Positions 24,904-37,183 are shown, numbered from the stretch's first letter. The stretch: DNA of 64,000 bases from Stereum hirsutum FP-91666 SS1 (GCF_000264905.1 NW_006763138.1:682224-746223); one strand, 5' to 3'. Notes: generated by a model not told the origin, from the sequence alone. Made by a program: numbers and translations.

Positions 24904-24912
24904 TATTATATA
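24904..24912 (-). promoter_or_regulatory. TATA-like box of the 181-aa gene
   Basis: On the minus strand this reads TATATAATA, about 62 nt before the start codon at 24842. It supports the gene being real. Confidence 0.5.
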
Positions 24913-25322
24913 CCAAGCAGCCAACGCGGACAGCAAAACCGGATGTCCAACTGAAGACTGATACTTCCGAAACATAAACGCGGCGAGGGTCTGAGTCTGA
25001 GTCAAACTTTCATCGAGAGGTCAATAAAGCTTTGGTGGATAGTGGGCTAAAATCCATGCATTGTAAAGGCCATTCGATGTGCAATGTGAATTGTCCTGGT
25101 CTGATAAGTAGAGAGGTCTGGCGAGAGGAATCCGCTACGGCACCGTGATGGTGAGCGTGAGCTACAAGAAGAGTTGCGGTCTACTTTTCCTGCAAGAGAT
25201 CAACCGGAAACAGCCGGAAGAACAAGATGGCCTGCCAGGACCCCTGCATATGCCGGAGGAGGTCCCATCCGAAATCCCCAGATTTTGCCCTTTTTGTCGC
25301 ACGATTTTGGGTATATTTTAGT

Positions 25323-25440
25323 CCGCATGACGATGGTACCTCAGAATTTCGACCATTTTGGTCCGCAGAACGGGATGGGACCTCAAAATTTTCGTTTTTG
25401 GTCCGCACGATAGGATGGTACCTCAAAATTCGCATTTTTT
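25323..25440 (+). repeat. Tandem ~39-bp repeats, left cluster
   Basis: Three units begin GTCCGCA at about 25323, 25361 and 25400. Consensus: GTCCGCACGANNGGATGG, then TACCTCAAAATTTTCG and a T-run. Unit length is 38-39 bp. The core TGGTACCTCA is nearly identical in each. Confidence 0.75.
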
Positions 25441-25576
25441 TCCTTCCATATATTCATATAAAATCAACAAAAATTGCTCCAACCGGTTTTGAACTGCATA
25501 TACTGATGTACACCCTCAATTTGCTCCCAATCGACCTCCACTAGCCTCCACTTCCATTTCCGAGCGATTATTTTCT

Positions 25577-25588
25577 TGTGGCGCCACA
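25577..25588. repeat. 12-bp perfect palindrome TGTGGCGCCACA
   Basis: TGTGGCGCCACA is a perfect palindrome, immediately followed by another inverted GCGCCAC and, 18 bp on, by TGTGGCAC. The same TGTGGCRC motif recurs elsewhere in the window. Confidence 0.7.
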
Positions 25589-26117
25589 GCGCCACCCTGA
25601 GTCAATGTGGCACTGCATCTAATTTCCGTTTCCCCCGCATCGCAATCAAGGCTCGAATGACTTCTCCCTTACGCTCGCATAAGGTCCAAAACAAACCTAA
25701 TACTTACCTGAGGTACCGGTATCATTGTGATGGGAAAGCCTTAGGTGTCGGCGTCGATGTTTGTCTGCCTGATGACCTTAGATATTGCTAACGATAGGAG
25801 GGCACGGGTTGGAGGAAAACGAAAGAATCTGGCAGACCGAGTAAACAGACACGTGCACTACGCTGAACAGCGACTAACACAGGTACAGAGTAACAGAGAC
25901 GACTCGGACACTCTCGGGCTCCATTCAGCGAGATCCGACGAAAAGACAAAATCACGAAAGAACCTGATTTATGGTCTGAAATTCGATATTGTTGAAATAA
26001 ACAACCCAGCAGGTACAGTCCGCCGGAATGCAACTCGAAACAATGCAGTCAGGCGTCGGAGAAAGAAAATAAATGGCCTCAGCCGCCACCGATATCGGGA
26101 AATCTGCAGCCCTGTTT

Positions 26118-26228
26118 GGTCCGCACGCCGATGGTACCTCGCGGGCGACCAGGCCCTTTGGTCCGCACTACGGATCGGACAAAGGCTGATTTTTGGGCCA
26201 AAAATTGTCGCACCAGGATGGGACCTCC
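26118..26228 (+). repeat. ~42-bp repeats, right cluster
   Basis: Three diverged units related to the left cluster start at about 26119 (GTCCGCACGCCGATGGTACC), 26161 (GTCCGCACTACGGATCGG) and 26207 (GTCGCACCAGGATGGGACC). The last unit forms the right terminal inverted repeat. Confidence 0.65.
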
Positions 26229-27168
26229 TTCGGGATATGGCTTCGGGGTTCCATTGTCGTTGCTTTGTCGCTTTTTTGCAGCCGATGTCAGCGGTACAAC
26301 GATGGCACCAACGCCATCTCTTGTTATCGCGAAATCTAGTTTATCTTTTCCTGTGCCTTTCTTTTGGATTTTGTGCGGCGATCTTGCGGCTCTAAGCACG
26401 ACTCACTGATCGGAAGACTTATAATGAATTCCGACATGTCCTCTTGGAGTCACCACCGCTCGATGCTGGTATACGCTGGTATGTGACCGCTGATCTTTTG
26501 TCGCACACCGTTGCCAAACAATCCTTAGGGCTCAGAAGAGTATAGTACATTCTTCTTGTCTGCTCATATGGTGCACAAGCAGATCTCCCAATTAATCCTC
26601 CGTCGACTTGATAAAATATCCATTAGGACGTTTTGGGAAAGATCGACACGACACAGTCCATCTTTCACCTATTTATTCAAATATACGGTGTCTTGATGTC
26701 TCCGGACGTTCTGCTGATCAATATCAGCCTCCGTTGCCCCCGCCGTGGTCTGTGATACTTCTGACTTCAGAGACTTCTGTGGATCCATCATGGCATTCCG
26801 CCCAAAGGTCTGCGCACGCATGCATGGGATGTTTTGACCGGCAAGATTGAACCCCTTCTGTTCTCCTGTGCACCAGTGGACGCGATATAGGTCTGCGTTG
26901 ACAGTGAGTGTAACGCTAATATGTAATTACCGTGCCTGTGGTTTGACAGGCGGAGTACCCTCGGCGCACCTTGAGCGGGCCATCCAAAACGTTGAAAGAG
27001 CTCGTTATCCTTGATTTTACTCTTTCGTCTTCCTTCCTTTCCCTGGGGTCGTCAGCTCGCGCGGGGTGCTCGACACTGGCTTTGATCCCTCCACTTGATT
27101 CTCCCTGAATCACCACGTTCTTTAACTAATCTACCACAGCCAACTCTCTTCTCACTCTTTTTGCGTCG

Positions 27169-30100
27169 ATGTTCGTCTTACGCTCACTCTCATTTGCCTT
27201 GGCGGTCTGCTCGATCTGTGTTGCACCCTCTCTGGCTCGTAACAATCACCTGTCGCGCAGCGATTCACTGGCTGTTCCCCGCCATAATCTTCCACCGCCT
27301 ACGTATGCCAACGAAAGTCTCGTTCTCGGTGACGATCCTGCTGCACTTCAGAGACGCGACGGCACGAAATATGTTTTTATGCATCATGTAAGTCCTACGT
27401 CCTCTATTACACTCGCTCCCCAGTCTCACCATTGGTCTATACAGATCGTCGGAAGTACGTACCACCACTCATGATAATACAAGTTCAACTTCTAACAGGA
27501 TCTCTGAATTTTACCTGAAGACACGTACGTACTCTGCAGAGAATTATGCTTGAAGTTATGTACTAAATTCTAACATAGCTACGACTACACGTCTGCGCTG
27601 TGGTCCATGGACATCCAGGAAATACGTGCTAAGGGGGTGTAAGTTGCTACCTCCAATTTTGCGCGAAGGAACAGCCAACAGTTGATATTGCCTCTAGCGA
27701 TGCCATCGCCCTCAACATCGGCCCAGATAGTTGGCAAGCGACACAAATCGCCTCCGCCTTCGCAGCCGCAAAGGGAACCGACATGAAACTCTTCTTCTCC
27801 TTCGATTTCGCCTCCGGTTATCCCTCTTCGGTGTCTTCGGTTGTCGCCCTTGTCAACTCGTATGCCTCGGACTCCAACCAATTCCTCGTTAACGGCAAGC
27901 CGATGATCTCCAGTTACGAGGGAGGGACACTGTCTGCTTCTGATTGGGCATCAATCAAGTCGCAGACAGGTGGTTACCTTATGCCGTGAGTTTCCCAATT
28001 CCTGGTAAAGGGCGAAAATATCCTGAGTGTGGATGGTCTGTTTCCAGATTCATATCAGGGCTAGAGGGTAACTTTGGTTCGTGGAGCACGCTTGATTCGT
28101 GGTACTGGTACGTGCGATACAGCCCCTTCATACTCAGTATCGCTGATGCCCCTCTAGCTGGGGTTGCGCATGGCCCAATGGTAACGTTGACAAGACTGTA
28201 AGTGTTCTCTCTTGCGGATACCTGCAACATATACTGAAATAAAAATTTTAGACTGCCGATGATTATTACTGTTGGTATTTTTCTCAAACAAAGTTCGCAG
28301 ACGTATTCTAATTTCGCTCCAGACATGGATCAACTGGCCCAGGGCGATATCCAGTATGCCACCACGATATCCGGATGGATGTTGTAAGTCAATAGCAATT
28401 AGCTATCGCGCTCTTCGATCTCTGACGGACCCCTAGCACACACTACTCCTACAAGAACTTCTACCAAAGAGGTGACAATTGGTTGATTAACAACCGTTGG
28501 GAGGAGTTGATCAGTATGCGGTCTTCCCTGACACACGTCGAGATGGTTACCTGGTGAGACCTTGTCATTTTCCATAATTTCATGAAACGCTCGACATTAA
28601 TCGTCTCCGTCGTGCATAGGAACGATTATGGAGAATCCGATTAGTAAGTCCTTGCATATCCAGGGGTGGTCGGTCAGTGTCTGATCTCGCACAGTTTCGG
28701 TCCCCTGGGCAGGAGTGATGCACCAACAGGTACAACGTGGGCTGATGGCTTCCCGCATACTGCATGGTTCGACATGTCTGAGGTCCGCCGGATTTCAAGG
28801 TTAAAAATTTCCACACGATTTGCTAACTTCTTGAATAGTATTACATCACTGCGTTCAAGACAGGCTCCTATCCCACAATTACTGTAAGTACTCGGATCGC
28901 TGTATCGAAATTATTTTACTGATCAGCTATAACATCCACAGAAAGACGTGATCTACTTCTGGGCTCGACCACATCCAGCATCTGCTTCATGTCCGAATGA
29001 TCCCGTTGGGACGGTCTCAGGCGGTAGCTGGGCTCAGGTAAGGCAGACCCACCATCCCTTCGTTCAGATAATGACAGCTGATAATGTTTTCTTTCTCCAG
29101 GACTATCTCTGGGCTGCCGTGTTTGCTACTAGTTCCGGAAGCGTAACCCTTACCTCGGGAAGTAACTCGCAAACGTTCAGCGTTTCTACCGGCGTCAATA
29201 AGCTTCAGCTATCTCTTTCCTCCGGGAGTATATCTGTTAGTATGAGTCGTAATGGTGCTGTTTTATTCAGTGCGACTCCGACAGATTTCACGTATACCAC
29301 TAGTCCTACTATTTGTAAGTTTACCCGTTCCAAGTGCCACCCCGTTCCAAGTACTTATTATCCTATCTAGATAACTACAACGCATACGTCGGATCTGCGA
29401 GTAAGTGCCTACTTTGTCATTAACATGCATTTAGGTCTGACTTCATTCCAGGTGCGACAACTTCTGCTACCAGTACCACCGCCACTTCAGCTTCGGCCTC
29501 TACTGCCACCTCCACCACATCGTCTTCTACATCGTCTTCTACTGCGACCTCGACCTCGACTTCAACTTCATATACCTATGTTGGATGTTACGCCGACTCG
29601 GATACAAGAGTCCTCTCAACCCAACTTATCAGCGGCTCTTCTTCTCTGACTACCGAGTCTTGTATGGCTACCTGCACAGCAGCTGGCTACGCATACGGAG
29701 GAGCTGAGTATGGTACCGTGCGTACAGTTATTCGAAACTCTTCAAGTATACCTGTTAATAGAAAATTTTAGGAATGCTGGTGTGGAAATTCTGTATCGTC
29801 CACTGCGTCCACCTCGTCCGGCTGCACCTATTCGTGCTCCGGAAACTGTGAGTACATATTCAGTGCATTCCATTGACGAGTATATCTAACCTTTATAAAC
29901 AGCGAATGAATTGTGTGGCGGTAACTGGGCCATCTCCGTGTATCATGCTGGAACCTCCACTACCACGGCTACCACATCCGCTGCAACCGCCACTTCGACC
30001 AGCTCATCACTCACTCACATCGGATGTTATACCGACTCAGACACGAGGGTTCTCTCAACGAATATATTCAGCGACTCATCTTCTCTGACCATCGAATCCT

Positions 30101-31768
30101 GTGCTTCGTCCTGTACGAGCGCTGGTTGGACGTACAGTGGCGTTGAATATGGCCAACAATGTTGGTGTGGCGCTTCTATCTCTTCAAGCGCGTCGGCGTC
30201 AACGGGCTGCACATACACTTGTCCTGGAAACTGTCAGTATTCCCTTTCATTACAACTCCGGTCATGAATTCTGACCCTATCTCTATAGCGAACGAGTTGT
30301 GTGGCGGTAATTGGGCCATCGATGTCTATAGGGCTGGAACGTCATCCGGCTCGACAACGACGGCGACTACCACGTCCGCTGCTGCCGCCACGTCTACCGC
30401 CTCCTCGTCATCGTATACTTATGTTGGCTGCTACACGGACGGGGACACCCGAGTCCTTTCGACCCAACTAATCAGCGGTTCCTCTTCGTTGACAACTGAA
30501 ACGTGCATGGCAACTTGTGTATCTGCCGGATATAGTTATGGGGGTACAGAGTATGGTAGTGGTCAGTACAATCCACTACTCAGTTTCACACAACGAACAC
30601 TATGCTCACACCCTGATGTTGAAAGAATGCTGGTGCGGCAATTCTGTCTCTTCAAGCGCGTCGACGTCGACGAGCTGCACATATTCTTGCGCTGGAAACT
30701 GTCAGTATTCGCTTGGTTTACAGTTCTGATCGTGAGGTCTGACTATATCCATATAGCGAACGAGTTATGTGGCGGTAATTGGGCCATCGACGTTTACCAT
30801 GCTGGAACGTCATCCGGCTCGACAACAACGGCGACTACCACGTCCGCTGCCGCCGCCACTTCCACCGCCTCCTCGTCGTCATCGTATACTTATGTTGGAT
30901 GCTACACGGACGGGGACTCCCGAGTCCTTTCGACTAACCTGATCAGTGGTTCTTCTTCGTTGACAACTGAAACGTGCATGGCAACTTGTGCATCGGCTGG
31001 ATATAGTTATGGGGGTACGGAGTACGGCGATGGTCAGTACAAACCACTACTACTTCCACCCAACGAACACCGTTCTTATACTCTGATTTCAAAGAGTGCT
31101 GGTGCGGCAAAAGTATCTCATCCACTGCAAGCAGCGGCTCAGGTTGCACTATGACCTGTAACGGAAATGGTGAGTAACTCATTTCCAGCAAGGCTTTGTT
31201 TGGCGAAACTGATGTATCATTCCTCCCAGCAAATGAGATATGTGGCGGAAACTGGCAAATATCCGTCTATCAGCTAGGAACAAGTTCTTCGACAGTCTCA
31301 GTGACCTTCTCTGAGACAGCCTCAACTAGCTCAGGCGAGGTATGACTTGAAACTCTCACAATACGCTTGCACCCTGATTCTTATCTTGGATATAGAACGT
31401 CTACCTCGTAGGGAGCATCAGCCAGCTCGGTTCATGGGCTCCAGCTTCTGCGGTAGGCACTCAGTTCCTCCCTGACTTCGTTTCACGAGTTCTTACTTAT
31501 GTCCCTACAGATCGCTATGACGTCTTCCTCAGGAACATGGTCTACCACCGTGTCCCTGCCTCCAAGCACGACGTTCGAGTACAAGTTCATTCGTAAAGAA
31601 TCGGACGGCTCGGTAAGATTTCTCACAGAATGTCAGGTATCATAACACGTACTCATCAGGGTAACCCCTCTCCGTCTATCTCTGCAGATTGTCTGGGAAT
31701 CAGACCCCAACCGCTCCGCAACCACAAGCTCCTCAGGTTCTCAGACCATCAGCGGTAGTTGGCGCTAA
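27169..31768 (+). CDS. GH71 alpha-1,3-glucanase with four WSC domains and C-terminal CBM20
   Basis: Twenty-seven exons, from 27169..27387, 27445..27454, 27521..27524 (4 nt), 27579..27638, 27698..27985 through 31396..31452, 31511..31612, 31688..31768; all phases close and give 1031 aa. A signal peptide (about 1-23) and a Kex2-like site (LQRRDG, near 63) precede the GH71 catalytic domain, with FMHHIVGNTYDY, DAIALNIGPDSWQ, FFSFDF and HVEMVTWNDYGES. The enzyme class cuts alpha-1,3-glucan of fungal walls. Ser/Thr linkers follow, then four WSC domains (about 499-590, 608-700, 722-815, 840-935; signature YVGCYTD...ECWCG...CxYxCxGN) that likely bind glycans. The end is a CBM20 starch-binding module (about 938-1031; NVYLVGS, YKFI, WESDPNRS). 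It may act on its own wall or on other fungi. Confidence 0.9.
29452..31229 (+). repeat. Intragenic tandem duplication of WSC-encoding units
   Basis: Four successive units of about 390-475 bp (29452-29902, 29903-30288, 30289-30756, 30757-31229) each encode a Ser/Thr linker plus a WSC domain. Units 3 and 4 are nearly identical even within introns. Units 1, 3 and 4 carry an intron just before ECWCG; unit 2 lacks it and reads through. Confidence 0.8.
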
Positions 31769-34596
31769 ACAAGCAAATATTTCCTCTTATTTCTTTGCGA
31801 CACCAATCAGCGATAGTCGGTGTCAAATTAAAATCTCCCTTCCTGTCCCTTCCCTCATCTTCCTCGTCCTCTCTGTATAAACGTTCATTCCTTGCTAGAC
31901 CTCGGTCTTGTCCTTTCCTTACTATCATCGGCATACAGGGTACCTGCACTTCCTGTATTGTCTGTGTGAGTAGATGTCTTACTCTGGGTTGTTCTGCTGC
32001 TGTATCAACTTCTTGGGCTTTCGTCGTTCTTTCGCGTATTAGTAGTAGTGCCTGCTTCCAGGCCATCGCCATCGTTGTTTGTCGTTTGCTCATTTGACCG
32101 TCACGTTTCTACTGAGCTACATGGGGAAGAGCACGGCGTGTAAAGGTCCGATGCCGCTGTAAAATTTCGCTTAGCTCTGGGTCGAAGGAAGGGTGTGTGG
32201 AGCGCCCGCTGAAGGTGAGAGCTGACGTCCCATACCCCAAACGATCGAGAGTAGGCACCAACAACCTCCCTAGAATTGAGATATCTTGAGTCATATACCC
32301 AGCATCCTCCCCTTGACTTGATAGAGTATATACCCCAATCCAAGAGCGGAGAGTTATTTATTGCGCATGATCCTCTCGTGTGTGGAGTGACGCAGCTGAA
32401 GCTTCGCTATGTGCTGGCATTGAACTCCCGGAGTTCGAAGAAAACGAAGTCATAGTAAGCATCGTAACCCTGTCAAAAATGGCACCACCTCTCGTAAAAT
32501 AACTCCTCCAATCGGCGCAATGTCTCACTCACCATTAGTAGTTCGCCGTTCCAATCATCATCGTCAAAGCAGAGTTTATAACCACAGTGTGCCTTGCATC
32601 AGCGCCCTCGGACCCTCGTGCTCGAAGTCCGTCGAGATCTTCCCAACCCCCGACTTCTCTTTCATGTGCTCGAGAGATTCCGCAGGCGCATCGGACCCGA
32701 GTTGAGTTACGCCGTCGTCACCCAAGCAGAGATCTATGGCTTAAATCAGCGGCAGAAGACCTTTGTGGGCCAAGCCAGGCAAACTCGAGAGCATGGAATC
32801 CTAATTGGGACAGAACGCTTCGATATGAAAACGGCGTGATCTGAGTTGGATGATTCTATACCGACACGATGGGTTCCTTACGTGAAATTCGTCCTCGTAT
32901 AGATGATGGTCCCTCATGGCCGGTGGTTATAGCTGACGGAAGTAAATAGCCGTGGTACACTCTACGTCTGGCTTGTGATTGTGAGTATCATCGACCTGGG
33001 CATTTAGAGATGCAGAGGACAAAAAAAAAGCCAGATGGTCAAGTCTGGTAAGGTCGCTACATAGGAGGACCGACGATCAATCAGAAATTCCAAGAGACGC
33101 TAGGAACTACACCACGTCAAAATCCTGGAGAGGAGAGAGGAACAAACCAAGTATGACGCGAGCGCAACAACGGCAAATGTCGCTCGTCGAAGTCGATATT
33201 GCACGTCCTCCCATGAAGTCAGTAATAAGGTGGTGCCAGGTGAAGTCCTGATTGTCATCGGGAGGAATCTATCTCGTGCTGCAACGAATCTGCAATGCTC
33301 TTGCTGAGCAGCAAGAAGAACAATGGCGGTGGAGGGCGCGATAAATCCATAAATTGCACAACTCGGTCAAGCCGGTAAGTAACAAGCCGACGAAGGTTCA
33401 ATAACGCCTACAGGCCATGTCACATCCTATTTGTCATAACGACCCGGAAGAGACGAGAGCAAGACAAGGTCAGGCTGGAAGAGTGACGGTCCAAAAAGGA
33501 TCACAGCTCGAGCACTGGACCTGGATGAACGTTCGCTGTGGTTCCTGGCAGGTGGTCAAGGAAAGCCTCAGGTACGCTTTGGATTCAGAAAAATAGATGT
33601 AAGTGGCAGCAAAGAACACCGGTCAGGAAGCGCGAGGTTGGGCAGGAGATGGTCGGCTGTGAATACAGTGACACCTTAAGCGATTGCGAACTCCAAGAGC
33701 ATGACTGGTTTGAAGAGTGAGTAAGTCGGTGAGAGGGACTTCCGTTATACCCATTGAGCATATGCCGAATAAAAAAAGCGACTTTTGGACGAAAGAGGCA
33801 TACTTGAAATTTCGGAGTGAGAATCAGAGTGAGAACTAATCTGAGGAATAAGATGAAAGTTTTGCAGACCGTCGGATCGCGAATGCAAGGCATTGTACGG
33901 CAGGAGGATGGCAGATGCAGTGTCCGATTAGCCTTGTGCACTGAGAAGGTCGTGGCAGACAGAGAAGTCCAGAGGACGCGATGTCGACATTTCCAGGTAA
34001 GAGTTTAGGAGCAGGTACGTGGTGGCGTCACCGCAAGGTGTTTGTGAACTGAGTTACATGAGGACGCTCTTCAAGTCGTCCTGTAAACTAGAACGTCCTT
34101 CGTCGAGTCCCGGCGGGGAAGTCCGGCAGCATGGTTCGCCGAGTTGCCGGGCTGACGCAAACCATTCAAAAAATCCCAATTTCCCCACGGGGCCACTTCC
34201 CCGCATACGTTCAAAGTTGGTTGCCACTCAAACTTTCAGCTGTCTCGGCAGCTTATTTGCAGCTTGTTCCGTTTTCTGTCGTTAGCCATCATCGATTCCA
34301 ATTTTCCAGCTCGCCCGATTCACCGGACTTCTTCAGGCTTCCGCTGGGCATGTTGATGTTTCCGATTCAGAGAGCACATGTCGCCTTCACTCCGTCGACC
34401 GTCACCTGATCCCCCCTTCTGCCCAGAAACGCCAATTCCAACCTCTCCGCACGTCCCTCATCTTTTCAGGACCGCCCCTGCACCTTTGCACAAGCAGCCT
34501 CTGCATAGGTCTCGACGGTCCTTCACTCGTATAAATACACGCTCGTTTAGTCTTCTGGCACTCCTCATCCTCCTTTCCATCCTCCTCTCCACCGTC
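31769..34596 (+). other. Intergenic region between GH71 and GH15 genes
   Basis: About 2.8 kb with no supported gene. A frame at 32594-32839 has coding-like composition but no motif or splice partners. A small palindrome GAACTCCCGGAGTTC lies near 32424-32438. The right end is the GH15 promoter, with a TATA box at 34530. Confidence 0.5.
34530..34537 (+). promoter_or_regulatory. TATA box of the GH15 gene
   Basis: TATAAATA sits 67 nt before ATG 34597, the canonical spacing for a fungal secreted-enzyme promoter. Confidence 0.65.
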
Positions 34597-37183
34597 ATGC
34601 GTCTTCTCCCATTCGTGTCTCTGGCATTGGCGACTACAGCTTTGGCAGCCTCTGTTGATGACTATGTCGCAACAGAGGGCCCAATTGCTGAGGCTGGCTT
34701 GGTGGGTAGCACTTGCTGTAGTAATCAGTGGTGGTACTCATGAGCTGTCACACAGCTCGCCAACATCGGACCCGATGGTTCGAAGTCTTCCGGTGCTCTC
34801 GTAAGTTGTTGGCGTTATATTCCTCGCTGCGTTTCACTAATACCGACATTTATCCAGGCTGGTATTGTTATTGCGTCGCCGAGCACCACTAGCCCGGATT
34901 ACCTCTATACTTGGTACATCATGTTATGCTAAATATGGCCGCCCGCACCTCACTGAGAGCCAAATCTTTTCAGGACGCGTGATTCATCCCTCGTATTCAA
35001 GGTGGTCGTTGACCAGGTTGTCGCCGGCAATACCTCTCTCCAAGGTCTCGTCGACGATTTCGTTACCGCGGAGGCGACGCTGCAACAGGTCTCCAACCCG
35101 TCTGGCACTGTTAGCACGGGTGGGTTAGGCGAACCAAAATTCAGTACGTTGAATTCGTGGTGATCCATGGCGTTGTGATGTATCTAATGCGAATCATATA
35201 ATTGCTGTAGATATTGATGAAACGGTATGTTTTCCACGCGCTGCTTCTAGCAGACTGACTCGCGTTTCAATCTCCGCTGTGGCGCCCGTGTGACCATACT
35301 CACAAAATGCGCCTCTCCTCCAGGCTTTCACCGGTGCGTGGGGACGCCCTCAACGCGATGGCCCAGCTTTACGATCGTAAGCCTCTTATTGTCTGCCAGA
35401 CGTCACTAGTTGCTCACGCGAAGGATTCTAGGACCGCTATCATTGAATACGCCACTTGTATGTGGCCATCGAGTTTCTAGAACCATAGTTCGACGGCTGA
35501 AAATACATGTATAGGGCTTTACAACAGCGGGAACACCACCTATGTTTCCAACACGCTGTGGCCCATTATCAAGCTCGACTTGGACTATGTTGCTTCTAAC
35601 TGGAACCAGACGACTTATGACCTCTGGGAGGAAGTTAGCTCTTCGTCTTTCTTCACGACCGCCGTCCAGCACCGTGCTTTGCGCCAAGGTGCCACATTTG
35701 CCACACTGATTGGACAGACGAGCGTGGTTAGCAACTACCAGACCCAGGCCGCCAACTTGCTTTGCTTCTTGCAGGTATGTTTGCTTTAGCTCTCTATGTG
35801 TTGAAGAGTACTGAATATTGCATAGTCCTACTGGAATCCTACGGGTGCTTACATCACGGCCAACACTGGTGGCGGACGGTCCGGCAAGGGTACGTCAACT
35901 CGTTCGAGCGTGACGTGGTTCAACGTTAATAGTTGTCTCGACAGACGCCAACACCATTCTTACCAGTATCCATACGTTCGATGTTGATGCCGGATGTGAT
36001 GATGTCACCTTCCAGCGTAAGTTGCTCATCGTTTTCGAGAACTATTATACTTCATTAATTGCTATCTCACAGCCTGCTCCGACAAGGCCTTGTCTAACTT
36101 GAAGGTTTACGTCGACTCCTTCCGGTCCATCTACACCATCAAGTGAGCATGACACTCTTTCAGTCCCTTTCAAGCAGGTTTTGATTTGGTAAAATTCCCT
36201 TAAGCTCTGGTATCAGCTCGACCTCTGCTGTTGCCACTGGTCGTTACCCCGAAGACTCTTACTACAACGGCAACGTGAGTATTTGTTTGACAGGGAGTCC
36301 CTCCTTCGCAATGGATATCTCACTGATACACTGTCATCTGTAGCCCTGGTATCTTACCACTCTTGCTGTCGCTGAGCAGCTCTACGATGCTCTGTCGACC
36401 TGGACTGCGTTGGGCTCGTTGAACGTCACCTCTACCTCGCTCGCCTTCTTCCAACAATTCGACTCTTCCGTGACCGCTGGCACCTACGCTTCCTCCTCCA
36501 CCACCTACAGCACTCTCACCGCCGCCATCAAGGATTTCGCCGACGGGTTTGTAACTATCGTTGCGGACTACACCCCTTCCACCGGCGAACTGTCTGAACA
36601 GTACTCCAAGGCCGACGGTAGCCAGCTCAGCGCCGTCGATTTGACTTGGAGTTATGCGAGTGCCGTTACCGCTTTCGCCGCGAGGTCTGGTGCTACTGAG
36701 ACCTGGGGTGCAGCTGGTCTTACGGCTCCTTCGACATGCTCGACCGGCGGATCCGGGTCCGGAGGGTCGTCTGGCGACACTATTGCAGTCACTTTCACTG
36801 TGGACGCTACCACCACTTACGGAGGTTAGTTTTTCCGTTGTTCTATATTTTTCTTGACATATACTCATCGTCTGTCGAATGTTCAGAGAACATCTACCTT
36901 ACCGGCTCCGTGAGCGAGCTGTCGAACTGGAGCACTACGAGCGCGCTCTTGCTCTCCGCGGCCAACTACCCCGAGTGGAGCATCACCGTCAACCTCCCCC
37001 CCAGCACCGCCATTCAGTACAAGTACATCCGCATCTTCAACGGAGCTGTGACCTGGGAGTCTGACGTACGTCGCATTCCTTGATACGTTCGTCACTGTAG
37101 AACTGACTGGTTCGTTGTAGCCGAACCTGTCGATTACTACCCCCTCGTCGGGGACGTACAGCACCTCTGACACTTGGCGCTGA
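34597..37183 (+). CDS. Glucoamylase, GH15 with C-terminal CBM20
   Basis: Fifteen exons: 34597..34701, 34756..34800, 34858..34913, 34974..35143, 35211..35224 (14 nt), 35324..35376, 35432..35457, 35515..35774, 35826..35889, 35945..36016, 36073..36142, 36205..36274, 36344..36824, 36887..37065, 37121..37183; 575 aa, the usual length. Signal peptide 1-17. GH15 blocks: YTWTRDSSLVFK, GLGEPKFNIDETAF, GAWGRPQRDGPALR. The catalytic acid is E195 in DLWEEV and the catalytic base E420 in LSEQYSK. A short Gly/Ser linker leads to CBM20 (about 481-575; ENIYLTGS, YKYIRI, WESDPNLS). The enzyme releases glucose from the non-reducing ends of starch and glycogen outside the cell. The CBM20 introns fall at almost the same places as in the neighbouring GH71 gene. 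Confidence 0.95.

Larger units (their letters stand above)
25247..26239. mobile_element. Candidate non-autonomous element with 24-bp terminal inverted repeats
   Basis: The left end 25247-25270 and the right end 26216-26239 are reverse complements over 24 bp with two mismatches; the core GGAGGTCCCATCC / GGATGGGACCTCC is perfect. The 993-bp interval has clusters of short direct repeats just inside both ends, as seen in subterminal regions of some DNA transposons. No transposase is encoded and no target-site duplication is evident, so the boundaries and even the mobile nature are inference. The terminal core is itself a variant of the internal repeat unit, so a simple repeat cluster with one inverted unit is the alternative. 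Confidence 0.4.
24843..27168. other. Repeat-rich intergenic region
   Basis: About 2.3 kb between the 181-aa gene (-) and the GH71 gene (+). It contains a candidate inverted-repeat element (25247-26239) with internal ~39-43 bp repeats. The ORFs at 25745-26395 (+) and on the minus strand overlap these repeats and have no recognisable domain. The last 700 bp before ATG 27169 are presumably the GH71 promoter; no clear TATA box is seen. Confidence 0.5.

Noticed and set aside
25745..26395. 216-codon open frame inside the repeat-rich region as a transposase
   Set aside because: It has no DDE, hAT or other transposase motif and runs through the internal repeats.
32594..32839. 81-codon frame with coding-like composition between GH71 and GH15
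   Set aside because: No motif and no flanking splice signals; may be a remnant but cannot be supported.
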